Positions 22,285 to 33,060 of a stretch of 64,000 bases of DNA are shown piece by piece (the first letter of the stretch is position 1; every line of letters begins with the position of its first letter). The stretch is taken from positions 102,546,485-102,610,484 of the forward strand of contig OZ023273.1 in NCBI GenBank assembly GCA_964007475.1, read 5' to 3'. The position numbers and the translations under genes were made by a program. This DNA is from Hybos culiciformis. Taxonomy: Eukaryota > Arthropoda > Insecta > Diptera > Hybotidae. The notes below the pieces were generated by a model. The model ran no database searches and had not been told where the DNA came from. It saw only the letters and a list, made by a program, of their open reading frames with translations.

Positions 22285-23220
22285 GTAGGGGAAAGTGGCC
22301 TAAAACGGCATAGGCGGGTAAAACGGATTTTCGCTGGTGTGACGTTCCTAAGCAATTAATCATCTCTTTGGACATCATATCAAATACTCTCAGTCTATTC
22401 TTGATTTTTGACCTGTAAAGCTCGGTGCAAGCACGGAAGAAAAAAAATAGAAAAATAGAAAAGAAAAAGTAAGTTTTTGTTTTGGGTGTTTATGTTTTTT
22501 CTGATAGAACTACAGTAGTATTCGTTTTATTTTTTCTTGGGTATATTATAGTCTGGGTATGTATTAGCTTTCATACGAACACGTTCGTACGTGTTTATTA
22601 AACCTAAAAAAAAAAATACGATGAAACAAAAGGCAAAACGGACTACGTAGTAGTTGGGCAAAATGGAATACTACTATACCCATATGATTTAACACTTTGA
22701 GCCCCACGTCGTACGAAATAGTACGACAGATCACGTGATCTACTGTTTCAGCTATAGCTGAATCACGTGAACTTTTCCGGGGCTTGAAGGCTTAAAAAGC
22801 ATACTTTGGTTGTATTTTGTTTTTATATATATATATATATATATTTTTGTTCAAGCTTTAGAAAAGCATCATTTATTTTGTTCTTTTATATATTTTTATA
22901 TATTTTATAAAATAAAAATAAAAAATAAAAAAAATGTTTTCGATATTTTGTCCTTCATTTCTAGCAAAAAATATCGTATCCTTTTTGCCCGATCGTGTTG
23001 TCCGTTTTACCCGACCATTTTTTTTTTCCAAAAAGTGAGACTTTACGTAGAAAAATCATTCCAGAGTAACGGCTGGATTTGATCCATTTTCTAGTTCTAC
23101 AGATTGTAGACAAAAGATTTATTTATCGAAAAATGTTCTTATGTCTTTGATTTGGCTTTATTTGAAAATTTTTCCAGATGAAAAACTTTGGGTATGCCGT
23201 TTTAGGCTACTTTCCCCTAC
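22285..23220. mobile_element. DNA transposon/MITE with GTAGGGGAAAGTGGCC ends
   Basis: The left end GTAGGGGAAAGTGGCCTAAA and the following CGGCATA are matched in inverted orientation by the right end at 23190-23220. This gives terminal inverted repeats of about 27 bp with one or two mismatches. The element is 936 bp. Inside is a small GC-richer dyad (GAGCCCC/GGGGCTT with CACGTGA boxes, 22700-22790). The open frame 22810-23082 shows no recognisable protein. No transposase is left. The target duplication is not clear, so the superfamily is open. Confidence 0.7.
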
Positions 23221-23661
23221 GTGAAATAATTTCATTGATACCAGGTTTTAATATAATAAGAAAAAAAATTGTTTAAATATTTACAAGGTTTTGATTTTGT
23301 AATATTTAATCATATACCTATATATATATATATAATCAAGAAATTATGAAAGAAAATGTAATAAGGAAACGCTTTTATTGTACAAGTTTTATAATTAAAG
23401 GTATATTTTCAAATAACTTAATATCAGTTTTTTAGCATCGGAAAAGTTCATCTTTATATTTTAAAATTTTTTTTTTAATATCTTTGAATATTTACGATGG
23501 ATTATACAGACATGATTTTTTTAAGTAGTTTGTGAAGTAAACTGAAAATTATTTTTAATATTTTTATCTAGGAAACTTAATTTTTTGAAAATTACTGAAT
23601 TATTGAATTGTTTCGTCCTGGTATCAAGCTTAGGACTCATCAGAATGATTTACTTGATACC
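23221..23661. other. AT-rich spacer without features
   Basis: Nothing could be supported between the GTAGGGG element and copy A of the CACTCTAGAAA family. Confidence 0.5.
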
Positions 23662-23779
23662 TACACTCTAGAAAATCTATAGTTTTGGTCGTAATTTTAC
23701 GTCGATTATAATGGTAATTATTGATGTAATATTACCCTCGTTATTTAAGATTCAACTGATAAAGGCGTAAAAAAAATAA

Positions 23780-24345
23780 AAATCACAAAAAATAGTAAAA
23801 TTGTACAAGTTGTGTATTTTTTACATTAAAAATAAGGGTAAATTTATTCGTCTTTGTTTAAAAATTTACTCGTTTTGTATAAATTTACCCTTGTTGGCTT
23901 AAAAATATGCACTGCATGGTTTAAACTTAAAATTTTTGACTTAAAAATATAAGCTCCTTGGTGTAAGCTTACACTCCTTGGTTTAATTATCTGAACTCCC
24001 TGTTGTTAACTTACATCCTGTGGCTTAATAATATGTGCTCTGATATAAATTTACGTTATATGGTTTAAAAATATACACGCCGTTTTGTAAGCATACGTTT
24101 TGTTGCTTAACATTGTACACTCTTGGTCTAAATTTACACCTGTGGTTTAATAATGAAAACTCTCTAGTGTAAACTTAAACACTGTGGTTTAATACTGTTG
24201 TACTCTATGTTGTAAACTTACATTTTATGGTTTAATGTATAGATCCTCCAGTGTAAACTTAAACTCTGTAGTTTAATGTGAACACTCCAGATGTAAATTT
24301 AAACTCTGGGATTTAAAAAAGTACATCAGAGTTGTAAGTTGTAAG
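23780..24345. repeat. Degenerate minisatellite inside copy A
   Basis: Alternating GTGTAAACTTACACTC-like and GGTTTAAAAATAT-like motifs recur every 25-30 bp. Copies have drifted, so no exact unit can be given. Similar arrays lie in copy B (25735-25945 and 28020-28225) and copy C (57240-57740), which makes the array a family trait. Confidence 0.6.
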
Positions 24346-24429
24346 CATACTGTAAATCGCCAACACACCACACAGAAAATGTGTATACCAAATTTATATT
24401 TTCTATTTTATATGGTTTTTAAATTTCAA

Positions 24430-24501
24430 TACCGTGGCCTAGTGGTAGTGTTGGCTGATTGCAATGCTAAGGACGCAGGTTCGAATCCCGAAGACGGCAT
24501 A
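24430..24501 (+). other. tRNA-derived sequence in copy A (forward)
   Basis: 72 bp with a polymerase III A box-like GTGGCCTAGTGGTAG and a B box GGTTCGAATCC at tRNA spacing. The ends pair as a partial acceptor stem (5 of 7 by my count), but the T stem pairs poorly (3 of 5). It is therefore a decayed tRNA or a SINE head rather than a working tRNA gene. Its mirror copy lies at 24685-24756. Confidence 0.6.
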
Positions 24502-24684
24502 AGAAAAATTCAATAAGAAGAAATTAGAAAAGAAAATAATAATAAAAAAAAATTAAAGAAAAAAAATTTAAAAAAATTCAAAACATAAATTAAAAGAAAA
24601 AAATTCCAAAAAAAAAAAAATATTAAAATTCAAAAAAAGAAAAAAAAAAAAAGAAATCCAAAAAAATTTTTATTTAATTTTTCT

Positions 24685-24756
24685 TATGCCGTCTTCGGGA
24701 TTCGAACCTGCGTCCTTAGCATTGTAGTCCGCCAACGCTACCACTCAGCCACGGTA
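24685..24756 (-). other. tRNA-derived sequence in copy A (reverse)
   Basis: Inverted copy of 24430-24501 with a few differences. It reads on the minus strand from the ACCGTGGCTGAGTGG end to GACGGCATA. The two copies and the A-rich spacer could form a long hairpin. Only copy A has the head-to-head pair. Confidence 0.6.
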
Positions 24757-25517
24757 TTAAAATTAAAAAAATTTTTTACGTCTTTTTGGTGTAAATTTAA
24801 ATTACAACCTTTTGGCGTAATTTTTTGTTTAATATTACGACTTTATGTTTAAATTTTCTCTATTGGAAGTAATTTTGCGTTAATTTCGCGTAAACTTTGA
24901 TGTAAAATTATTCTTTTCTAGAGTAATTTTACGTTACACCAAAATGCGTAAATATTTTGTGTTACACATGTAGAGTAAATTTACCACGATTATCGATGGT
25001 AATTTATTACCATCGATAATCGTGGTAATTTTACATCAAAAACTTTCTAGAGTGTATCATTTACAATTCTACACTCTAGAAAGTTTTTGATGTAAACTTA
25101 CGTCGATTATCGATGGCAATTTATTTACATTAGAAAATAATTACATATTTTTGGTGTAAACTACATTACTCTGTAAAAAAGTAATTTTACACCAAATTTT
25201 ACGCCAAAATGTTGCGAAATTACTTGCAACAGAATAAATTTAAACATAAAGTCGTAATATTAAACTAAAAATTACGCCAAAAGGTTGTAAATTTAATCCA
25301 AAGATTTAAATTTACACCAAAAAGTCGTAAATATTTTTATTAAAAAAAAAAAAAGTTTAATATTTTTTTTTTTTAATATTTTTTTTGATTTTTTTTTTAT
25401 TATTTTTTTTTTCGAATTTTTTTATTTTATTTAATTTATTTAATTTTTTTTTTTATTAATATTTATTTTATTATTAATATTTTTTTGTATTTTAATTTTT
25501 TCTTGGTTAATTGTTCT

Positions 25518-25591
25518 TATGCCATATCTTCGGGGTTCGAATCTCGCTATTTAGAATTGCAATCCAACATCTTGACCACTCATTTACGGTA
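25518..25591 (-). other. tRNA-derived sequence in copy B
   Basis: Minus-strand copy of the family's tRNA-like segment. It has the B box as GGTTCGAA complement at about 25533-25550 and the tRNA-like ends TATGCC and ACGGTA. It matches the segment in copy C (57905-57976) closely. A box and T stem are decayed; not a functional tRNA. Confidence 0.55.
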
Positions 25592-26447
25592 TTCAAATTT
25601 TAGATATGAGTAAAATAGAAAATATAAATTTTGTATACCTGTTAACAAGTAAAAACCTTACATCGTTATTATATAAACAAAAATAGTTTTAAAACCTTAC
25701 ATCGTTATATAAATTCTCTGTATAAATTCTGTATACCAAAATAAATTTACACCATGCGATGTAAAATTACTGTCCATGATTTAAAAATTTAAATCACACA
25801 GTGTAAATTTACTCTGTGTGGTTTAAATTTACATTCAAATATTTAAAAATTTTAAGCGTTAGTGTAAATTTACACCGCAGAAGGTATATTTACACTGCAA
25901 CGTTTAAAAATACAAGCTCCTTGTACACTCTACGATGTAAATTTACACTCAGTGGGCTAATTCCATAACAGAAAACGAAAAAAGCTAAAAATTTTTAATC
26001 ACTATTTTGATTCATTTAATAGTAATTATGAATCTTAAGTAATCAAAGTTGATTAATCTTAAATTTTTTTTTTAACAATTTCGATTATTTTCAAATTTTA
26101 AGCTTTTTAAATTTGATGTACTGGCAACCTCTAACTGGTACTAAAAATATGACGTAACTTCTAAGGAACACAAAACGAAAACATACGGTATAATATTAAC
26201 CGTTATCTATTTTGACATTTTTTAATTAATAAAGTGGTGAATTAATACTTTTTTTTCAACAACATTATCTTTTACTCTAATATCGAAAATTTTATTTCTT
26301 TAATCCTTTCAAAGAGTTTAATTTAACAATAGCTTCATGCTGATATTTTGTTAAATTAGTTCTGATAATTAGAAGTTCTGTGTTTTCAGTTGAACGCTGA
26401 AAAATTTACAATTAAAAGTAATACACGAAAGTTGATATGCTGTAATA

Positions 26448-26892
26448 CAGCGTTTCTCAACCTTTCTACTATTGCGACCTATAAAATATGAATACAAAAT
26501 AACGCGACCCTCAATCTGAAAAATAACGCGACGAAATCTGAAAAATTTAATGACAAGCTAAGTACTTCTAGAAAAGGTGTCTTATTTATTTATTTTTATT
26601 TTAACGACTTATAATATGTTGTTGACACATTCATTTGATAATTAATTTTTTTTCGTTCGATTTGTTTAAAGCGAATGAATTTTAAAAGCTGTTTTATTAT
26701 TATCAATCTAAAAACAGAGCAATCTGTTAGAAAATAGATGTATAGATTAATTCTTCTTACATAATCAAAATATTTTATTATTTTTGAAAAAATATATGTA
26801 GCGTTTGTAATAGAATTTTTCCATTAAAACGACCCATTGAAAATCTTTTGCGACCCAAATTCGGGTCGCGACCCTAAGGTTGAGAAACACTG
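26448..26892. mobile_element. hAT-type MITE, 445 bp
   Basis: The left end CAGCGTTTCTCAACCTTT is matched by AAGGTTGAGAAACACTG at the right. An exact 8-bp target duplication CTGTAATA stands at 26440-26447 and 26893-26900. Eight-base duplications and CA...TG ends of this kind are typical of hAT elements. No transposase sequence is left. It sits inside the GGCTAATTCCAT element. Confidence 0.85.
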
Positions 26893-27000
26893 CTGTAATA
26901 CACGAAACTTTATCCGTTGTTTTGATCATTTGTTAATTGAAAAATTGTCCCATCAAAAACATATTTATGGCATATTGTAGGAGAACTGTCTTTTGTTATA

Positions 27001-27694
27001 CGAGCCCTGCATCATAAGACCTCGTACGGGTTTTTTTTTTTGAGTTTGTTCTACTTTTTTCCAGTTTTCTCCAGTTTTGTATTTTTTTCGTTTAAACCAA
27101 CCTTTTTTAGGAGTTTTTGGTCTTTATAAAAATAAATTTTTTTTAAGTTAAATTTTGAGAAAAAAATTATTTTCCAAAAGTCTACTTTTTCAACTTTTTT
27201 TATGGGCATCGCAGAAATTTTCGAAAGATGCACTTTGAAGGGCATTTGGGAGTAGTTAATTTTAGCTTTTTGGGTTTTGTCGATAAAATAAAGGAGAGAG
27301 TCAAAAAACGCCTTTGAAAATCCAAAAAACAGGTCAAAAACGCGAAAAATAGCAATTTTGGCCTGTTTTTTCGAATTTCAAAGGCGTTTTTTGGCTCTCT
27401 CCTTTATTTTATCGCCAAAACCTAAAAAGCTAAAATTAACTACTCCCAAATGCCCTTCAAAATGCATCTTTCGAAAATTTCTGCGATGCCCATAAAAAAA
27501 GTTGAAAAAGTAGACTTTTGGAAAATAATTTTTTTCTCAAAATTTAACTTAAAAAAATTTTTCTTTTATAAAGACCAAAAACTCCTAAAAAAGGTTGGTT
27601 TAAACGAAAAAAATACAAAACTGGAGAAAACTGGAAAAAAGTAGAACAAACTCAAAAAAAAAAACCCGTACGAGGTCTTATGATGCAGGGCTCG
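27001..27694. repeat. Near-perfect 694-bp palindrome
   Basis: Two arms of about 345 bp are reverse complements with very few differences. They start CGAGCCCTGCATCATAAG and end with the complement, and TATA stands on each side. Because of the symmetry the same 64-codon open frame appears on both strands (27051-27245 minus, 27450-27644 plus). This is a mirror effect, not a gene pair. The structure is a foldback-type DNA element inside the GGCTAATTCCAT element. The close match of the arms suggests recent origin or gene conversion. Confidence 0.75.
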
Positions 27695-28631
27695 TATAAT
27701 CAAAAACTCATTTATAAAAAGTTTTAAGACAGAAGAGAAATTTTGTTTTGAAAAAAATATTAGAAATTCAAAGGCTTTTTTTATGCTGTAATACACGAAT
27801 CATTTGATTGTGTGTTATTTGAAATTTTTTATCAAAGCTAACTTTTTTAACTTCAGTACTTCATTCCACAAAACCTTACTTATTATAATCCATTAAAGGA
27901 AATTAAAAAACGATTTGTTTGAACTTTTAATACCAGTTCAAAGCCGTGTATTACCATGTAAATATGCTGTAATACACGATGGAATTAGCCAGTGGTTTAT
28001 TAATTTAAGACATAGAGGGGAAAATTAAGTCGTAGAGTGTAAATTTACACTACAGAAGGTAAATTTACATTGTGTGGTACACAATAAATAGATTTATATT
28101 GTGTGTACACCATAAATTTACACTACGTGGCTTAATATTATGACCCATAGAAAGTAAATTTACACCATAAACTGTAATCTTACAATATATGGTTTAAACA
28201 TTTAAGCAGGAGAGTGTAAATATACCAGTGTCGTAGCTACCATATAGCAAGAGTAAGCAAGGCATAGGGGCCCTCTAATTTGTAATACAGTTTTTTTTTT
28301 TAATCGATTCAGACCAAGCTTTAACCTTGCGAAACTATCTGAAATAAATACTATGTTTGAGTCAAAACGCTAACTGCCCAAATTAACCAGAGATTTACAG
28401 GGATAAGAACTGTAACAAACTTGTTTAATTTTTATACTAAAAAACATTATTCAGTTACCGGAAAGAGAAATATTAAAAAAATGTGACAATCTTTCAAAAA
28501 AATATTCTAAAATTATATCTGACCAATTCTCTTATCAGTACATACAAGTAATTTCTCTCTTAAACAAAGATTTGACTGCTACAATGTCTATTAGACAATT
28601 TTGAACTTTACTTCTGGAAAAATATGGTTGT

Positions 28632-28874
28632 TTGAAGAGTGAGTTTTCAAAAGTATATTTATTATTTCTTACTCTACCAGTCACAGTTGCTAGTGTGGAA
28701 AGAACATTCAGCAAATTAAAAATCATAAAGGAGTACAAAATAAATTCTATCGGCCAAGGTAGATTACGTGATCTGTCGCTAATATGTATTGAGCACAAAG
28801 AAGCTGCCAAAATTGAAATAAATGATCTTATTAACGATTTTGCAAGTGCAAAAGCTAGAAAAAAGAAATTTTAA
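28632..28874 (+). pseudogene. hAT transposase, C-terminal dimerisation domain (fragment)
   Basis: This is an 80-residue end of a hAT transposase. It shows the hallmark block LPVTVASVERTFSKLKIIK (about residues 15-33), then RLRDLSLICIEH and the basic end KARKKKF. In this hAT group the block mediates dimerisation and forms part of the catalytic fold. The N-terminal zinc finger and the catalytic Asp motifs are absent, so no active enzyme can be made. The frame opens at an internal ATG. Coding similarity just upstream is broken by stops. It lies inside the hAT element bounded by AAATATAC duplications. Confidence 0.88.
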
Positions 28875-29053
28875 TTTAGTTATTTAATATACTCATTATT
28901 ATTATTATTATTTATTATTATTATTATTACTACTTTTATAATATAGGTATTATAAAAATTATAAAGAATTTTTTTGTTTTTCTTAAATACTTTTTACATT
29001 TTTTCACAGGGCCCTTCCATCATTGTGGCATAAGGGCCTAAAATTTCTAGCTA

Positions 29054-29818
29054 CACAGAGAAAAATAGTACTAGGTAAAATTAATCAGATTGCCTTATTG
29101 AGCTATTTTACCATGAATTCTTATTGAAATTAATAAATAATGTTTTATTTCCATAGAGAAATCCTTTTGATTTAATGAAGAAAATCTTATAGAACATTCT
29201 AATAGGTTTTCATATTAATTTTATATAGAAAATCATATTCTGTTTTCGAAACAAATGATATTCTTATTGTTATCTAGTTTTAAAAAGACAAACTCATCGA
29301 AAAATAGATTTTCGGTTACAACGATGTAAGGTTTTGAAACTATTTTTGTATTTTTATTTATATAATAAAACGATGCAAGGTTTTTATTTGTTTATAAAGT
29401 CACCAGTATACATAATTTATATTTTCTATTTTGCACACACCCATAATTTTAAGACTATAGCTGAGTGGTAGAGTGTTTGATTGCAATGCTATGTGTCGAG
29501 GTTCGAATGCCGAACAAGGCATAAAAAATTAAAATCGAAATTATTAAAAAAAAGAAAATTAAAAAAAAATAAAATTAAAAAAATTTAAAAAAAATAAAAA
29601 TAAAAAATACAAAAAAAAATAAATAAAATTTTTTTTTTCTAATTCTTATTGAAATCAAAAAGATTTCTTCTTAATAGTATAACGTTATCATGTAAAATAC
29701 AAGCCAAAATTTTTACAAGATTTTCTCTATGGTTTTGATATGACGTTCTTCTTGGAAAAAAAAGGAAGAGAAATCTTATTACTTTTCTTCTATTTTAAGT
29801 GGTAGTTTTTGCTCTGTG
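29054..29818. mobile_element. TA-inserting MITE with CACAGAG ends carrying the shared tRNA-like module
   Basis: Ends CACAGAGAAAAA and TTTTTGCTCTGTG with TA on both sides (29052-29053 and 29819-29820). It splits the right terminal repeat of the hAT element. Its ends differ from the CACTCTAGAAA family, yet its centre (about 29320-29530) holds the same module as copies B and C: an ACGATGTAAGGTTTT repeat followed by a tRNA-like segment and GGCATAA. The module has thus moved between families or marks a common ancestor. Confidence 0.7.
29452..29523 (+). other. tRNA-derived sequence in the CACAGAG MITE
   Basis: It contains TAGCTGAGTGGTAGAG (A box-like) and GAGGTTCGAATGCC (B box-like) at tRNA spacing, and ends in AAGGCATA. 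It is shorter and more diverged than the copies in A to C. The pairing is too poor for a working tRNA. Confidence 0.5.
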
Positions 29819-30073
29819 TACGCCACTGAAATATACACCAGTTTGTTTATTTTTACGCTCTATGGCTTAAATGTTTAAGCAAAATGTGTAAATATACCTT
29901 TATTTTTAATGTAAAAATAACACAATTTGCTTAAATTTACTTTTTTTTCTGTATATTATTTTTTTTACGCCTTTATCGGTTGAATTTTAAATAATGGACG
30001 TAATTTTACATCAAAAATTACCATTATTATCGTTGTAAAATTACGACCAAATAGTTCTATTTTCTAGAGTGTA

Positions 30074-32859
30074 GAGATGGATGTTATACAATATTTTCTT
30101 TTGAATATTTTTGTTTTAAGTTTTTAAGCAAGTCTAGACGACTAGACATAGCAATTTAATAAATTTTAATTTCGCTTCAAAGTTTTTACAATTAGTTCCA
30201 AAATATTCACAGAAATAATAATATGTATTTACAGATTTAACATGTTAACTTCATTTTTTTTTAAATAAGCAACTTCACGCACATTTTTTTAATTTTTAGG
30301 TATATTGTTATTTTAATTTGTACGTAAGTTATTTTACAATTCTGATTGAAATTTTCTTTATGAATAATGAATCTAATAATTAATAAGGACGATACATGTT
30401 TTTTTAAATTGAAACAGAAGTTCTAGAAAAAACTTATGTAGTTAGTTCCCTAAAACAAAGTACATTAGCCATTAAATTTGTAGCGCAAGTTCATATGTTG
30501 TTCTTATGCTCACATTATATCATGTGTAATTAATATTTTAGAGGTACTTACTTACTTACTACTAATTTGTAATTCATGAGAATCCTATAACCAAAAAGTC
30601 TTAAGTTCCTTCTTCAAAGTCATTGTTTGAGAAGATGGACGATGACTAAAAGTCTTGTGAATAACACCCATCCGTTATAAATATTGATAAAAACTTATCG
30701 AAAATTGAACGCCTTTAAGTTGAAAAGCTCCAGGCTATTGCATGATATTTTTACATTAATAGAATATAAACCACTTCCCATTAGAAGGAAAAAACAGAAA
30801 GATTTATTTTACCATTTGATATTATGGTTTTCCTTCCCTTAAAATATACAAACGACAAAGTTTTTTGGTATAAAAGAAATTAACACTAAAAAATAAAAAC
30901 CAAAATTACCAACTTTATAGTAAATTTTATTTAATGCAGAAGCTATATTAATTACTTTTTTTATTTTTTAATTTAATTTCACCTGCATCAGAAAGGTGTT
31001 CTTTATAGCTTTAATTTCTGGCGATGACGTCAAAAAGACTTAAAAGCATTGGAAATTTAATATATAAGCTTTATCTGTATAAGTGAAAATTAAAAAAAAT
31101 AGAAATATTATTTTCGTTTCAGCTTGATTTTGCACATTACAAAATAAATTTTCATTAGAAATTGTAAAAATAAAGAAATTGTGAAAATTCTCGTACTATT
31201 CATATCTTATTTTAGTTATTCAAGGAAGCCTGAAGTTTGTAAATAAATGAACTATAAGTCTAACTAGCGAGACTTAAGTCCTCAACAACGTGCATATTTT
31301 GCTTTAAGAATTTAATGTCCAAATATTTTTATTAATCTTTAAAGGACATGTAAATTTTCTATATGGCCTAAAAATATTCAGGATTGCATGTCATAACTAA
31401 TTTAGTTCTCAAATAATAACATTGATTCTTTCATTAAATAAGTTAAACCACAGTTATTATTTCTCATTTTGAATGTTTGTTATATACATTTAATTTTTGA
31501 AACATTATTTATACTGGAAATAAAATAATTACGAAAATTAAGTCATAGCAACATCCAATTAGTATAAAGCAATTAGGGTTTGGATTTTGTATTATTATAA
31601 AGTTATAAAATCTTATAAATTAACATCTGAACTTTATTTAAAATAATGTGTGCAGTACTTAAATATTTGAATTATATGATATAGACTTCCCTAGTAGATA
31701 GTATGCAAAAAAAAATTATTTTTCGTACATACTTGTTTGATTTTTAAAAGTTTTTTTACTGAAGTGTTTAAAGGAAATAACGACTATTCAAAAATTGCAT
31801 AATATATTTTTCTTAAATTTGAATTCAATATTTTTAGATGGGTAATTCAACTTAAAAATATTTAATTAATAAAAGATAACGCATATAGTGTTTTCTCTTA
31901 TTTTCTTGATTTTATAAATAAAAAAATTGTCAAGTAAACTTAATCGTAAGTCGGTGAGGAAAGTGGACAGGAAAAATTTTAAAGAAAGTCAAAAATTGAT
32001 TTAAAATAAAAAATAAAAATTATTAAATAAATTAGTTAGTATAACTTTTTTTGAACAGAATTAAGAAAATAAATTTAATTCCGGAATCATTTCTGTTTAG
32101 CAATTTAAAATGTTGATGAAACAGAATCCAAATTAAATTATAACACAAAAAAAAAACCCCGAAACCTATTTCCAAAACAAAATACTATTCCCACCTATTT
32201 CTGGTTAAATATATAAATATCCTTTGCAGATTACAATAAAATAAAAAAAATTAAAAAATACAGAAAATATAAACTTTTCCTATCCACAAAAATGTAATTA
32301 ATTTATAAAATAAAATGCAATTTTCAAAGTGCCTCATAAATATGCAAAATTTGAATGCAAATTTGTCGGGAAGTTTATTATGCTATTATTCTACATAGTA
32401 GATATATATATATTTTCTTTTTACTTTTATTTTTAAAATTCCGGATGATACAATTACCTATGTAAAACTATCCGCTAATTTTCGAATTTCTCTATGATAA
32501 CTTGGTAACAAGGTAACTAACGAATTAGTTAAGTCGATATATCTGACAGTGTTGCGATTCAAAATTAAAAAACCCTTCCCATAGTTATACGTTTCTCGGA
32601 AACTATTCATTGGAGAATCCAATAATGTTTTAAAACTAAATCACGAGAAAGACCATACTTTCTTTTAACTCCTCTTTTGGTACAAGCCAAAGCTAACATA
32701 ATTTCAATCAAAATAGAAAAAACGTTTTTTTGCGCAGTTTCAAAACTTTAAAAGCACTATAATAAACAACCATAAATAAAAAAAATATCACAAAATAAAA
32801 GATAACCTAAAGAATTCTAACTTCTTTTAATTATTTCGTCTTTCAGATCTCCAACTAAG
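30074..32859. other. AT-rich gene-free region
   Basis: No coding, RNA or repeat structure could be supported in these 2.8 kb. Confidence 0.5.
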
Positions 32860-33060
32860 CTAAATTGATCTTTAAGCCCCTTGAACCCAAAGATTGTCAA
32901 TGGGGTTTGGATTGAGTGTCCAACTGGCCAATGCATCACGATACTGGCTTTATTAAGTATCTATCAATTTCTTTTGAAGAACTAAAGGTTTAGGACAGTC
33001 GTTAGATATACCAGATATAGAAATATAAACCAGTCTCGTTAAATATAAAGATGTAGGTGT
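32860..33060 (-). pseudogene. Tc1/mariner transposase relic (weak)
   Basis: On the minus strand around 32936-32890 a frame reads WTLNPNPIDNLW. This resembles the conserved end of Tc1/mariner transposases, where SPDLNPIENLW surrounds the catalytic region. About 80 bases earlier a CPK motif followed by Leu/Lys-rich sequence may correspond to the usual DPKHTS block. Stops and frame changes lie between. There are no recognisable terminal repeats. This is a short, old fragment and could be coincidence. Confidence 0.4.

Larger units (their letters stand above)
23664..25054 (+). mobile_element. CACTCTAGAAA-family transposon, copy A
   Basis: 1391 bp between CACTCTAGAAA and TTTCTAGAGTG, flanked by TA on both sides (23662-23663 and 25055-25056), so it is a TA-inserting (Tc1/mariner-like) non-autonomous element. 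The body has a degenerate tandem array of units of about 25-30 bp (23780-24340). Each unit mixes a GTGTAAA-TTTACAC half with a TGGTTTAAA half. Next come two tRNA-derived segments facing each other (24430-24501 plus, 24685-24756 minus) around an A-rich loop. Copies B and C belong to the same family. Confidence 0.8.
25955..27990. mobile_element. DNA transposon with GGCTAATTCCAT ends, inserted in copy B
   Basis: The left end GGCTAATTCCAT is matched by ATGGAATTAGCC at 27979-27990. AGTG stands on both sides (25951-25954 and 27991-27994), and uninterrupted copy C shows the empty site with one difference. The motif GCTGTAATACACGA recurs near the right end and internally (about 26440, 26893, 27784, 27968). 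No transposase is recognised. The element contains two further insertions (26448-26892 and 27001-27694). Superfamily unknown. Confidence 0.65.
28226..29828 (+). mobile_element. hAT transposon remnant with transposase C terminus, inserted in copy B
   Basis: Ends CAGTGTCGTAGCTACC and the reverse complement of CAGTGGCGTA, with an exact 8-bp duplication AAATATAC at 28218-28225 and 29829-29836. It keeps the last part of a hAT transposase (28632-28874). A TA-MITE (29054-29818) is inserted inside its right terminal repeat; without that insertion the right end would mirror the left one. The true element is about 840 bp, an internal-deletion derivative. Confidence 0.87.
25072..30071 (-). mobile_element. 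CACTCTAGAAA-family transposon, copy B, with nested insertions
   Basis: Ends CACTCTAGAAAG and CTAGAGTG with TA on both sides (25070-25071, 30072-30073). It lies in reverse orientation relative to copies A and C. The span is 5000 bp. Subtracting the insertion 25955-27990 and the insertion 28226-29828, with their duplications, leaves about 1.35 kb, the size of A and C. Copy B starts only 17 bp after A ends, tail to tail. Confidence 0.8.

Noticed and set aside
27051..27644. Two near-identical 64-codon frames, one on each strand
   Set aside because: They are the same sequence read from the two arms of the palindrome 27001-27694; mirror artefact, no homology recognised.
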